A DNA stretch of 64,000 nucleotides from Sarcocystis neurona (lineage: Eukaryota; Apicomplexa; Conoidasida; Eucoccidiorida; Sarcocystidae). The stretch spans positions 1,940,798 through 2,004,797 of the forward strand of contig KL647289.1 of assembly GCA_000727475.1 (NCBI GenBank), given 5' to 3'. Each line of letters starts with the position of its first letter. The first letter of the stretch is position 1. Below are positions 1-12,189 of the stretch, piece by piece. The position numbers were made by a program, and so were the translations under genes. Under the pieces are notes generated by a model that saw only the letters and a program-made list of their open reading frames with translations, was not told the DNA's origin and ran no database searches.

Positions 1-442
1 ATCTCGACATTCGTGTCTTCGATCCCCTCCCTCCTTAGAAGCAGAGAGGGAGACACAGAGACACCGCGGAGAGGGAGACGGGAAGAGAGATGCTAACGCA
101 TCTGTGTGTCGGTGGGGCAGTCTCGTCCCCGTCGGCCGTGGTGGGCAGAGGGGGAGGTGGCTGCTGCTGCTGCTGCCAGAGGCCCCGAGACACGGCACCT
201 CGGGAAAACTTCTCCTTCCGTAGCCGCGGGCGGAGGGCAGCAACAGGGGAAGGGGCATGCACGCTTGCGTGGACAGATTAAGCGAGAAGAGACACATACA
301 CACACCTGTGTATATATCCACACGTCTACATGTATATAATGTATGTAGTCGCACGAATGGGGGACCTTGCTGCCGCCGGGAAACAGCAGCCGCGACGGCA
401 TGCACGCGCAGCTGCAGGGGCCTGCTGTCGCTGCGAGCCTAC

Positions 443-626
443 CCAGTCCCATGCATGTCTGGAAAATGACGTTCATAACTCTACGCCTGAAGCCGCGCAC
501 ACCAAGCATGAACGGCAGCAGCAGGACGTAGAGGAGCACCTGCAGGAGGAAGGCGAGGACGAAGAAGGTGCAGACAACGAGGTAGAACCACGCGGTCATG
601 AGAACGCGCAGGGGAATCGACGCCAT
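443..626 (-). CDS. Candidate first coding exon of a membrane protein, lysophospholipid acyltransferase-like N-terminus (partial)
   Basis: Reading from an ATG at 626 down to a possible GTAGGC splice donor at 442 gives about 61 residues. It opens MASIPLRVLM, continues with a strongly hydrophobic stretch (roughly residues 11-42, including VLAFLLQVLLYVLLLP), then a basic segment GFRRRVMNVIFQ. A hydrophobic span ending in a proline and followed by an Arg-rich helix is the layout at the N-terminus of 1-acyl-glycerol-3-phosphate acyltransferases, which act in ER or plastid membranes. The HXXXXD catalytic motif is not in view and would lie in exons left of the window. The minus strand above 626 is pyrimidine-rich, as expected for a coccidian leader. 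The frame stays open into 93-442 but becomes repeat-like there, so I end the exon at the donor. Any other small membrane protein remains possible. Confidence 0.4.
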
Positions 627-3600
627 CTCCCCTCCGGAAAAAGAGAGGCAGCGGAGTCGACGCAGCAGGCAAGAATATACAACAGAAAAGGCGACGGGCA
701 AGGGAGAACGGGGAAGGACCACGTAGAAGATGCGTGGAGACGAAAAAGCAAACAGCAGTGGCCGCGGTCACGAGAAAAGGGACGGACGGAGAGAGCGTGC
801 CCGGAGGGGAGGACAGCTGTCTCTGCTGCATGCACGCCGTTAAACGACGTCGGCTGGCTGCACACCACTTCCGTCCCGGCTGTCTGTACACTCCAAACCG
901 AGAGGCGACCAGGCAGGCAGCGTGTAGCGAGTTGTCACGGCTCTGCAGAAGTAAGCGCTAGCCACACAGCCAGCAGTCGAGATGAGAAAAAGAGAGCGGA
1001 CCGCAGCAGCGAGAAGAAAGCGGCTGGAGGGGCGGGAGCAGCACCGGCAGCACAGCGGGCGGTGAGGGAGAGAGGGCGAAGGGAAGGCAGAGAGCGGTAG
1101 TGGAGGAAAATGAGAAGGCGGCGGATGGTTGTCTGGGGGGCCGAGTCAGCTGCAGCAGCCACAGGATTCCCAGCAGCAGCTCTGGTGCAGCTGCAAGAAG
1201 GAGGGGCAGCAGTATTCTCTTCGTGGAGGAAGCACGTGCAGAGCAGTCGGGCGTGACGAAAAAGGGACGACAGCGTATACTGAAAGAGAAAAAGTCTCTA
1301 AAATGTGCGCAATATAGCCCAGGTGGGACGCAGGTGTCACCCACAAAAACGCGTTTCTCCGGTGTACAGACACTCGAATGGTATGACCGAACGTCTCCCC
1401 CTGCGATGCCCAGGGCGCAGCAGAAATAGATTGACGGAAGCGGGCGCCCACAGCACCACGCGGACTTACACGGGTGCACGATATTCTGCAGCAAATACTT
1501 CACTTAGAAGGCATGATGTACTGAAAGACACCCCCTCTCTCTCCTCCTGCTCCCACACACATACATAGATTCAGATGTATACATATCGATAAACGAGGAT
1601 GCAGGGGCGTACATATATATATATATATATATATGTGAGTTTGCAGGGGTACGCATACATATATGTGTATACTCACATGTATAGGTATGTGAGGATGCAG
1701 GGAAATACACATGCAGATGTATGTATGCAGGTGAGGATGCAGGGTGTATTCATATATATATATATCTCTGTGTCTAGATGTGTCTTGGTTGGTCACACAA
1801 AGATGCCTAGATGTATATGTACAGACATGCAAGTGTCTATGTATGTGTTTGCGTGTATGTGTGTGTATTAATATCGTCGACTATACTGTCGAGTGATCCA
1901 TATACGTATATCCACAAACTTCTATGTATACGTACAGACAGACATATATGTAGTATTTGTATTGTCGACATACGGCTGAAGTGATCCATCCATGTATATA
2001 GATGTATAGGGATATGTACAGACAGGTATACACATTTTTTCTATGGCCACGCGTTGCCTGCAATGAGCACTTGTTGACAGCGACGAAGAGTCAGCCGATG
2101 CCCGGGCAGCGAGGAGGTAGGCCCCGCCAGCGAGAACAACGCGCGCAGCCGCAGTCGGGCACCGAGGCAGACCTCCTTGCAGGGACAGGAACAAGAAGCA
2201 GGAGCAGATCCGCACCTTCATCAAGCGCAGGAACAGCTAATCCGCAGCATGTGTCCAACACTGTAGTAGGATACATACACGTGTGTATGCACGTACATTC
2301 ATATATATATATATACGTGTACGGCTGTATACTCATACATATATATATATATATATATATGGAAGGCGTATGTCTATTGTACAGTACTGTAATTGCCTGA
2401 GTTATATGTCTGCAAGAGTGTAGAGGTTGTGTGCTGTCGGCGTGCAGACACGTGTACAGCTAGCTATCTGCGGGCAAGGACGCCGCTGTGTGGTGATCCG
2501 CGCTGCCCCAGGGGCCAGTTGTCACAGGAGCACGGAAGTCCAGGCACGTGCAGGAGCAGCACCAGCAGCAGCAGCAGAGCGTCAGCAGCAGCAAAGCGTC
2601 TGCAGCAGACCAGCAGCAGGGTGTCGTTCTGGGAAGTCGACAAACTACTTTGGCAAGTTGCGGCACGGGGAAGTAGAAAATTATAGGGCACTGGTCAGCG
2701 GAGAGGGACTGACTGAGTCGCGGATGTAGCCGTCGGTGGAGAGAAGTAGGTGCACAGCATCTTTTGTATAGCAGCTGTTTTGTGACACGTACACACGAAC
2801 AGATACGAAGACGGGGACATAGATAGGCGTGCACGTGTGTGTGCATATATGTGCACGGAGGAGAGGTACGGCCAGAAGCGTTTGAGAGACAGAGATGCGG
2901 TTGGGCAAGAAGAAGAGCCCGCCGCCTCAGCAGAAGCAGCACGATTTTTTCCGCAGTGGCCGTGGGCGGGTGGCCGCTTCGGGAGGAGGGAAGCGTCGCA
3001 GCAGCCGACCTCGCGCTTTGAAGGAGCCGGAGAGGGCGACGCGCAACCTGGGATCGTTACGGAGTAAGAAAAGACGCCGTGCGCACGTGTGTGAGACGGC
3101 CAGAAAAGGACGAATGTTGCAGATGGACGCGGCGCCAGTGGTTTGCGAATTTGAAGAAGAGAGAGACAGACACACGTGAGAGGCCGTATCACAGGCGAGC
3201 CACGTGAGGTGGGACGCTGGTCTAGGAAACTTCCATCGGCACGCACTTGAGATACTGTGTGTGGTGTGGCAGCCCAGGTGATGAACGGCCACAGAAAAAA
3301 CACAGCCAGCTGAATTCACGGGGAAAAGTGCCGTACTGCTCGCTGCACGGAAAGAGAAGCGGAGATTTGTCACGAAGTAGCGAACAGTAACGACGCACCA
3401 TCGCTAGCTATCTGGCTGTTGTGCTATATATACCGCCACCACCAGCCTACGCGGCGTGTACACAAGTGCCGTTCTGAGAGAGCACGCCTCCCGCGCTTTC
3501 CATGCAGGTGGGCTCCTCCCGCACGTGCCAGCCCCTGCTCCGCTACTACTATTCCCTACCCTACAGCTGCTCCCGCTGATGCGTATCCACAGCGCCTTCC

Positions 3601-4620
3601 CGTACAACGACACCAGGCAAAAGACGGCAGCAGCTCTTGATCGTGCTGTGGTCCAGCTGGGCTGCTCGGATGCACGTACGTAGCGGCAGCAGGCAGTCGG
3701 TGGCTTGCCCATTGCTGCGGCGGTCACTGCTGCTGATGCTGCAGCTGCCTCTTTGCGCTTGTTGCACCTGCACTCCCTCTGCTATTCTGGTCGGGACGTA
3801 CTCCGTGACTCCTACCAGTACTACTGGGGCGCAGACGCCCGCCCTCTCTGCCTTAGCTGCTGCCACTGCCGCGGATGTTCTCATACTGCTGCTGCTGCGG
3901 CTCGGAGTCCCCCTGCTGCGCACAGCTGCTGCCCGTTGCGCTCTCTGCGCACGCAGTGCGTGGCTGGTCACACCGTTCTCACGGCAGCCTTCTTCGTGAG
4001 GTGTTGCACCAGTGCGCATGCGCGGGCCAGAACGACGCGCCGCTCAAGCAGGTCGGCAGCGCCAGTATTTCGCGGTGTACGTACACCAGAACCTGCTTTT
4101 CTTCTGACCTCCATTACCCGTTACTGCATTTCTTTGGGCTGATGGAACCTTCTAACGTGAGGAACAAGTCAGCGAGACCTCGCACTCCTAGATGAAGACT
4201 GTGTCGTCTTTTTTTGATCCTTTCCTGGAAGCGGGCTCGCTTTACGGCGCTTTGCCGTTGCAGACGATGTCTGCATACGTCGTCCTGTGGCCGTGGTGTA
4301 CGTACACCCCAGTGTGGACACCGTTCAGCAGCGAGGAAGTGGCAGCAGCGCCACAGAACCTGCAACAAAAACACGCACAGCAGCACACGCGCAGTAAACC
4401 GGCAACGGCGCCAAGCTGTGCGGCTTGATCAGTCACAGGATATTGAGACAAGTCCAGGGAAAAGCAGCGGCACGACGAAGACTCACCAGAAGTAGGAAGG
4501 AAGCAGCAGCGGCGGCAGGACCAACCCCAGCTGCGTCAACAGCACTTGCAACACCGGCGTCATCCACGGCAGCAGCAACAGCAGTATCACAGACACCCGA
4601 CTTCTCGCTCTTCTTCTCTT
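627..4620. other. Divergent intergenic region, no supported gene
   Basis: The plus strand of 627-1290 is purine-rich, so its complement reads as a pyrimidine-rich leader for the minus-strand exon at 443-626. Around 1596-1880 there is a TA/TG minisatellite. 1880-2400 is TA/TG-rich. 2540-2640 carries CAG runs, and 3700-4000 carries CTG runs. Two perfect GGTGTACGTACACC palindromes sit at 4074-4087 and 4295-4308. Open frames exist on both strands but show only low-complexity residues, and I recognised no protein. Confidence 0.6.
1596..1760. repeat. Minisatellite: GAGGATGCAGGG-like core plus TA/TG runs
   Basis: The core GAGGATGCAGGG or a close variant recurs near 1596, 1640, 1690 and 1733, separated by TA/TG microsatellite of variable length. 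This is one of several 'core plus TA-run' arrays in the window. Confidence 0.55.
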
Positions 4621-6712
4621 CATTCTCTCGAATGTCCGCGTATTTTTCCTTCGGTCCTTCTCTCGCGGCGCTAGTCTCTCCACCTGCTCTAGAACTGCCC
4701 GACGTGTCTGCTCGTGTCTCTCTCACTGCCCCCTGTCTGTACGCCACCACGCGTCTTTCGGTCGTCCGTGTCCCACCCTTTCCACATAAAAAAAGGTGGG
4801 CTTTCCTTCTACTCCCAGCAGATCTTGTAGCTGCACTTTCCTCCTGTCCGTCTTTGCCCAATTCTAGCTTTCGCGCAGAGCCGTGTTCCTCGACGTCCTT
4901 CGGTGTGCTGGACATCTGTATGGTACTTCGCCTTCTCTATAGAGCCGCTGCATCTCTCGAGTATCTTTCCGTTTATATAATTGAATTTCTGTATCGTGGT
5001 GCGCCCGCATGTATAGAGTGTACATCTTATGTATGTGTCCACTTTCTCCTGATGCCCCTCTGTGCGCGTTGTGCCGCCACTTTTCCTGCGTTCTCTACAT
5101 TGCGACACAGGCGTCGCCGCGACATTTCCCCGGTGCCTCCTGCGCGGCTATAAATTCCTCTCTTCTTTCACTTCCTTTTCACTTTATTTCACCTTTGTGT
5201 TTTGCACCCGTCGTCTACACCCGTGCGGGCGCCCACGTTGCTTTCTTTTGCATCTCTTGCACCACTTTCTCTGGGTCCCCCTTCCGTCTCCTTCGACAAA
5301 CGCCCCGATTCTCCGCGTCCTCCGCTCTTTTTCTCCGTCCTTTCTTCCTTTTCTGTCGGGAACGTGTCTCTTCTTCCGTAGCACTCCCTATAGAGGACGG
5401 CTTTCTTCCTGGATGTTTTTGGTGTCCCGTCGTTCTCTCGACAGTGGCAGCTTCTCTAACTTGTGTCTTTGCCTTCTGTGTGAGCTCTCTTTTCCTCTCC
5501 GCCTGCTCAGCTGCTTTACTCTGTGGCTTTGGGGCTCCGTCCGCCTCTGTGTGTTCCTATCTATTCTCTGTCTTCTGCTGTCCGATTTTTCACCTCCTCC
5601 TCGTCTTTCCTTCCGTTCCTGTTGTTTCTTTCCCTGCGCTTCTCTCTCTTCATGCGTCCCGTTTTATCGCACGCCCTCCAACTCTTCTACCTTCGAGACT
5701 TCTCCCCCTCTTGTGCCCCAGCGTACCCCTCCCGCTCTCTTGTTCTCTTCACTTCCCTGCTTTCTCCGTCTCGTCTGACCCCCCAGCCTCGTCAGTTTTG
5801 TCTCCTTGTATCTACGGAAATTCTTCCGCGACTCTGCTGTCGCTGCTACCGCTTTCCTTCGCTGACTTTCCTTCTGTCTTCGGCTCTTCGACTCTGTGCT
5901 AACGCGTCCGAGCTTTCTGCTCTCTCTCGGCAGTTCTCTTCTGCCTGCGTTCCCCTTTTTGTTCGTGTCTCTGTCTGTCTGGCCTCTGCTGTTGTGTCTC
6001 TCTTTGCTGTACGTCTGTCCTTCCGTCTCCTTTCTATCTGCTTCACCCCTGCCACGCCCCCCATTTTCTTCACCGCCTGCCTTCTTCCTCATCATCGTCT
6101 CGCGTCTTCATTTTCCTCTTCTCCTTGCTGTCGTGCACATCGTCTCCTCCGTCGCCTTCTTTAATTCTCTCCCATATTCCCCTCCTTGTGCTGCTCTCGT
6201 CTCTCTCTCGTTTTCGTTTCCCTCTTCTTCCCTGTCCACCTTCCACGGTTGCTTTTTTATCGGTTGGTATTTTTCTCTTCCCACCTTTTCCCCCTCCGTT
6301 TTCCCCCATCCTCTTCTTCTTGTCAGTTCTCCCCATCTGCCCGTCTTCCTCGCTCACTGTTCATGCGACTGTCCCTTCTCTCTCCGTCCTCCTCCGCGTC
6401 GTCCTCTCTCGCTCGTGTCTCCTCGCTGGTTGTATTTACTCCCATCAAGGCCTTGCACCGGCCTCCTGTTCTTCTGACTTCCGTTCTAACTTTTTTTGGT
6501 GGGTGTTTGTCCCGCGACTGCCCTCTCCCCCCCTTCTTGTCTCTGTTTTTGCTGTGGAGGACTCTTCTGTCTCCGTGCTTCCGGGTCGTCTTCGCCTCGT
6601 TTCATCCGCCTCCTGCTGTGCTGCCTCCTGCTCCCTTCCGCCCTTCCGTTCGTCTGCGCGGCTCACCGATTCCCCAGCGTCTCTCCCCCTTCTCGCGCCG
6701 CCGGTCGCCAAG
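4621..6712 (+). promoter_or_regulatory. About 2.1 kb pyrimidine-biased promoter/5' leader of the beta-adaptin gene
   Basis: From about 4621 to the ATG at 6713 the plus strand is dominated by C and T (tracts such as TCTCTCTC, CTTTTCCT) with almost no long purine runs, and the repeats common elsewhere are absent. Long pyrimidine-rich leaders are typical of coccidian genes, so I read this as promoter plus 5' UTR. No TATA box is expected in these organisms and I cannot place a transcription start. A shadow frame open over 6125-7024 is a by-product of the bias; homology begins at 6713, where the ATG follows GCCAAG, a reasonable initiation context. Confidence 0.6.
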
Positions 6713-9700
6713 ATGACGGACGGCAGGTACTTTCAGCCCGCGAAGCGCGGGGAACTGCACGAACTCAAAGAGGAACTGCACACGACAAACAAGGAGAAGA
6801 AGAAGGAAGCGGTGAAGAAAGTCATCGCAGCGATGACTGTTGGGAAGGATGTCTCCTCGCTCTTCCCAGACGTCGTCAACTGCATGCAAACTACAAACAT
6901 CGAGCTAAAAAAACTGGTCTATCTGTACGTCATCAACTACGCCAAGGCCCAGCCGGAGCTAGCTATCCTCGCCGTCAATACATTTCGCAAAGATTCCCTG
7001 GACCCGAGTCCCCTCATCCGGTGAGTCTTTCTCCGGACACTCTTGTGCACGCGTCGCCCACTACCCCACACCCGCTCCCCAGCAGCCCAGCGCGCGTTCG
7101 TTTCTCTCGACGCCTGCTGCACGCACACTGCGGGGGAGCCTGCAGGCCGTGCAGCGCGTTTTCTGCTGTGAGACAGGCAACAACAGCCCCTGGGGGGGCG
7201 AGAGACTCGCGTCGTCGCGTGGTGGGCGCAGCGCATGCAGCAAGGTGTGCTGCGATAGAAAGGGCCTGGGATGTGTCTCTTCTTACTAAGAAAGTCCGTA
7301 GGAGCAGGTGGGACGCGTGAATGCGCGACAGGAGAGTTTCAGCGTGGGCAGAGTCTGCAGCAGACGCACTTTTGAGAGAAGCGACGCATGCGTTCGTCCG
7401 CTCTAGCAGGACCAGGGCGCGCGCAGACAGCAGAACTAAATCGACCGGCCCCGCCTTCCGGCGCCCGTTCCCCTTCTGCTCAACGCAGCAAGCTGTTGTG
7501 TGTGTGCCCGCAGCTGCAGCAGATCTCCGGTGTGCTCGTATATCGCACGTGCCCGTGCATGCCGTTTCCTCGCCTTTCGTTGCCTCTCTTCCGAAGAAGA
7601 AGGGGAAAAAGAATACGAAGCAGAAAAGAGGAGAACGGAGAAGAAGCAGACAAGGAGGACGGCCACCTGTGAAGTCGCAGCGTTGCGCATGCACTCGTAG
7701 TAGTTCCTGGAGTGTATAGACAGTTGCAGCGTCTTGAACGATGGGTGCTCCACAGCGCTGCATACGTGACCGCGCCAGTGCCGTAGAGAAACGAAGATAT
7801 GCGGCAACAGGACGGCGCCTGCACAACGCTGCTGCTGCTGTGTGTGGGGTGCTTGACTACTGCATGGCGCCTTGTCGCTGCGCTGATGCTACTCGGAAGT
7901 TTCTGGGCCTCTCGCGGGGCTGCTGGGATTTCCGTCACTGCGCTTCGCTGCTGCACCTGCTGCTGCTGTTGCGCCTTTCTGTAGACAGCTGCAGCTACTG
8001 CGTGTGCGACACACTGCTGCCGCGTGGGCGGTGGTGCAGCCGTTGCTGTCTGCTGCTGCTTCTGCTGCGCGCACTGCTGCTGCCGATCACTGACTACGCG
8101 GCTTCTGTTGATCATTCGGAGCACCGCTAGTGTTACTCTGCCGTGCGCGGATGCACCCGTGGGCGTTGCTGCTGCAGATGCTCCTGCTGCGTGTACATAG
8201 GCCTCGTTACTGCTACCCCTGCTGTGTATATGTAGGCGACTTTGCTGCGGCTTCTGCTGCTGTACCCCGTGGGACCTGCTGCTGCGGTTGCTCGTGTACG
8301 CTCCTGCTGCTGCAGGGTTGCTGTGCGCGCTGCGCGAGTCAACTGAGGTCTCTAGCGCTCCACTGCTACGGCTGCCGCTCTCTTTCCAGTACGCAGGTCT
8401 TTGCGTGTGCGACTGCTGCTGCTACCCCGCTCAACCTCGTTGTGGTGGAACTGCTGCCGACGTGGGACTACTGTAGGGCCGTGGCTGCTGACACGTGCTG
8501 CTGACTGCTGCTTCTGTTCGGTGTTGCTGGGGACGCGTCCGTTTTCGCTGCTTCTCCTGCAGGGCGTTGGCGATGCGGACCATGGGCTGCATTCGACTCG
8601 AAGATATTGCGGAGTACCTTGTGGAGCCCCTCCAACGAGGCTGCAGAGACCCAGACCCCTACGTCAGGAAAACGGCTGCAGTTGGGATCACCAAGCTCTT
8701 CGGTATGTGCTGCACATATATACCGAAGTATGTAGAAAGACACCTACCTCATACGTATACTACGAAAGGAGAACTGCTGCTGTCAACAACACGCGGCACT
8801 GGAGGAAGTCGTCTGCACGTATATTTGTATATCATCCTTCTCTACAAGGACCATAATATATGTATGTATCGGATATACACACATACACATACATGTGTAC
8901 GTACTCGAATATACACACACATATACGTATACGTACATACTTCTTTATATACGTGTATGCATGCCCATATATATGTCTACATGTGTAGGGTTCGAAGTGT
9001 AGATAGGCCTACGTGGACGTCCACACCTGCTGATGGAACCCTACCATCGCTCTGTTGAAGGAGGGTAGTCTTCTCTCTCTCTCTCTGTCTTTTCTCTCAT
9101 ATATATATATATGCATATCTGTGTATACAAAAGTGTCTATGTGTGTGTATCCCTTTACGGATGTACGTGTGTGGTGGTCTTCAGTGGAGCAGCAATTTTC
9201 CCCTTTCTCTGTGTCTCTCTGGCCCCGCGTTTTTGCTGTCACTACATCTGTTGAATTTTTGTGGTAGACTTGCAGGAGAATACTGACGATAACATGCGTG
9301 GATGTTTGTCGGCCCATTGCAAGTCGACCGTGAAACTGGTCGCCTGCCATTCGTCTTCGTTTATTATCTTCTGGCCGGTGTGTCTTTGTGCGAATAGATG
9401 TCTGGGTGGGACAAAACAAAAAACTGCCGTACCGCATGCATGCACGCGTGCATGCGTGTGCTCTGACGTACTTCTTCCCATATGGATGTAGAGTGACCTA
9501 CACTACAGGAGGGCGGGAACGGGGTCTATACGCTGGCACGCTGCAGCGCAGCAGGTCTGACGAAGAAATAGCCGCATGCAGACAGTTGGCGACCCCACCA
9601 CGTATATACCCGTGCGTGCAGGATTCACGTTGATTCTCAACGTCCACTCGCCCCAGCTGCAAATCTACACATATATATGTGTTTATACATTACGATGTAT

Positions 9701-12154
9701 ACATTTGTATGTGGGGAAGTCCCTTCTTGCTCTGTAGAACGCTATACCACATTGCATGCATTGGTGTACCTGCACATACATATATATATGTGTATTGTCA
9801 TCCAAGGTAGACGCTGGTGCATGTATTGGCGTATATGTACACATATGTGTAGGGTCACTACAGGTAGATGTCCATAAATATATCGGCATACCTGGACAGA
9901 GACAGAAAGAGAAAGGGATATATATATATATGTATATGTACATGTATATGTATGCCACATATGTGGTAGACAGACCTATCTACGGTGGTAGTACACTGAA
10001 GGCGGGTCGACAACGGTGGTCGTTGTACAGCGTCCCACGCAGAAATGTCTCCCCCCGCGCATTTCTCTGGTCGTCGCGAATCTCCAAGTTGCCAGGAGAT
10101 ATTTCCGTAGAACTGCGTCACACGTTGCAGCGAGGAGACATGTGTGCATGCACGTGGGCAGCTGCCAAGTCGACGACGCCTTCCATATCCAAGTTCTACA
10201 CGTACAGACATATGTATGGAGAGAAAGCGAGACAGAGGGACCGAGGAAAGGAGAAGGTTTTCAGCCACGAGGATAAATATGTGCGTGTTGGGGCCGTGTG
10301 TGATGGATGGGACAGACATTCGCGCCGATATGGTAGAAGAAGAAGGTTTCATTGATGAGCTCGCGACGATGTTGGGAGATTCGAACGCGGTGGTCGTGGC
10401 GAACGCCGTGGCGGCCCTGGCGGAAATCTCCGAGAAGTCGAGGAAGAACATTTTAGAGAATATTCTCAGTAAGTGCCTTACGCCCTTCTTCGGCGTTTGG
10501 TCCCCCTTTGCCTCTCTGCCTCCATACACGTGTCTACTTGTATATGTGTGTGTCTTCCTCGCGCGGTGTGTCTTCCTCGCGCAGTGTGTCTTCCTCGCGC
10601 GGTGTGTCTTCGCCTTCTGTCTCTGTGCCGGGCTGAGATACGCCTCCGACGTTTCGCTTTCGTTTCTCCCGTCCCTCGTCTCCGTCGCTTCACACATGCA
10701 GGGGGTGTTTCCCGTCTCCCCCCCCCGGCGCATGCAAATATATCTCTGCGTGTCAGCAGAGAGACAGAGAGAAGTAAGCCACGGGGACATAACGGGAGAC
10801 GGGCCTTTCCGTTCTTCTCGCTCTCCTGGCCCACTGGGCTTCTGCTGCTTTGCAGCAGCTTTTTGGGAACCTTCTGCAGTGCGGTGGTGCTTCGACGTTT
10901 CGGGAGGGAGCATTGCAGGTGACATTGACCTCCGGCGCGGGGCTGTCTCTTCATGCGTCCGCCGTCGCCGGAACGGAGGACGGCGGCGGAAAAGAGATGC
11001 AGAGAAAAAGTGGAGGCTAACAGGAAGTGGGGGGGCTCTCTTTTCCTTTATCGTATGTGTCACACACACATACATATATGTATATACTGTCGAAGCTCAG
11101 TTGTTCTGCTGCTCCCGTCTCTTCTGCGCCCCCCCGTGCCCGATCTTGCATGCTGATGCAAACAGAATGCGCATGCGTAGACACACTCCGCCCGGCGTCG
11201 AGGTTCCGAGGTCATCCGTTTCTTTTTTCTGCCTCTTTTTCTCTTCCGAAAACTGTCTGCCACACATATCTCCGGTGCACGCAGCTGTCCCGTCCACCAG
11301 GCTGTCCCAGCCAACACATGGCGTGCACGCATGACAGCCGTTGACTACCGATGATACGGTCCTCGATCAAAACCACACGGTCCTCATCTATATGTATGGA
11401 GCTCCATATTACCTATCTATCTATCAATCAATGTGTCTCTCTCTGTCTCTCTGTATGTATACACATATATATTATACAAGTAATGCAGCGCGAGACGTAC
11501 TGCTGCATGTTCTCCCGCCTCTTGTTTTTCCGTCCGTGGGCGCGGTGCTGCCCCGCGACTTCCCGTGACGCTGTCGTTGTTGGCGGGGCGAAGCCTTGGC
11601 GGCTGCTCCGGCGCTTCGGCTGCAGACGCCGGTCTCTGTGCTGCCGCCGCGGACTTTGGCTGCTCGTGCTGTTGCTGTCGGCCTGCTGCTGCTGCCAGAC
11701 GCAGTTCCGCTTCGCGCGCGCTGTTGCTGCTGCTGCGCTGGCATGTTTTCTCTGCCTCCGCTGTCCTTTCTGCTGCTTCTACTGCTGCTGCTCCAGCGGT
11801 TCTTATTCATCCTCTTTCCCGTTGGTTCTTCTGCGGTTGCTGCTGCGGCTCTCTGACGGTCTTCCTCTCGAGCCGCCGCTGCTGAGCTGTAGAAGAGTTT
11901 TCCTGCCGCCACGTGGGATGCTGCTACTGTTGCTGCGGGGGCTAGGGACTTCGTTTCTGCTGCGCTGCTGCTGTCGTCGTAGACTCTGATTTGCTGCGTC
12001 TGCTGCTGCTGCGGTTGCAGATCAGAACGAAAGCAACGTGAACAAGCTTCTCACCGCTCTTAACGAGTGTACCGAGTAAGTCCCCGTCTCTGACAAGCTT
12101 ATAATTCTTACACGTATACACACAAGTACCTGCGTAGAACCACTGGCCTTCCTC

Positions 12155-12189
<35 letters not shown>

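Noticed and set aside
5009..6477. Several overlapping plus-strand frames of 190-300 codons
   Set aside because: They arise from the absence of purine-rich stops in the pyrimidine-biased leader and encode Ser/Leu/Phe/Pro runs.
9858..11075. 405-codon minus-strand open frame
   Set aside because: Antisense to adaptin exon 3 and its introns, includes microsatellite translation, and no domain was recognised.
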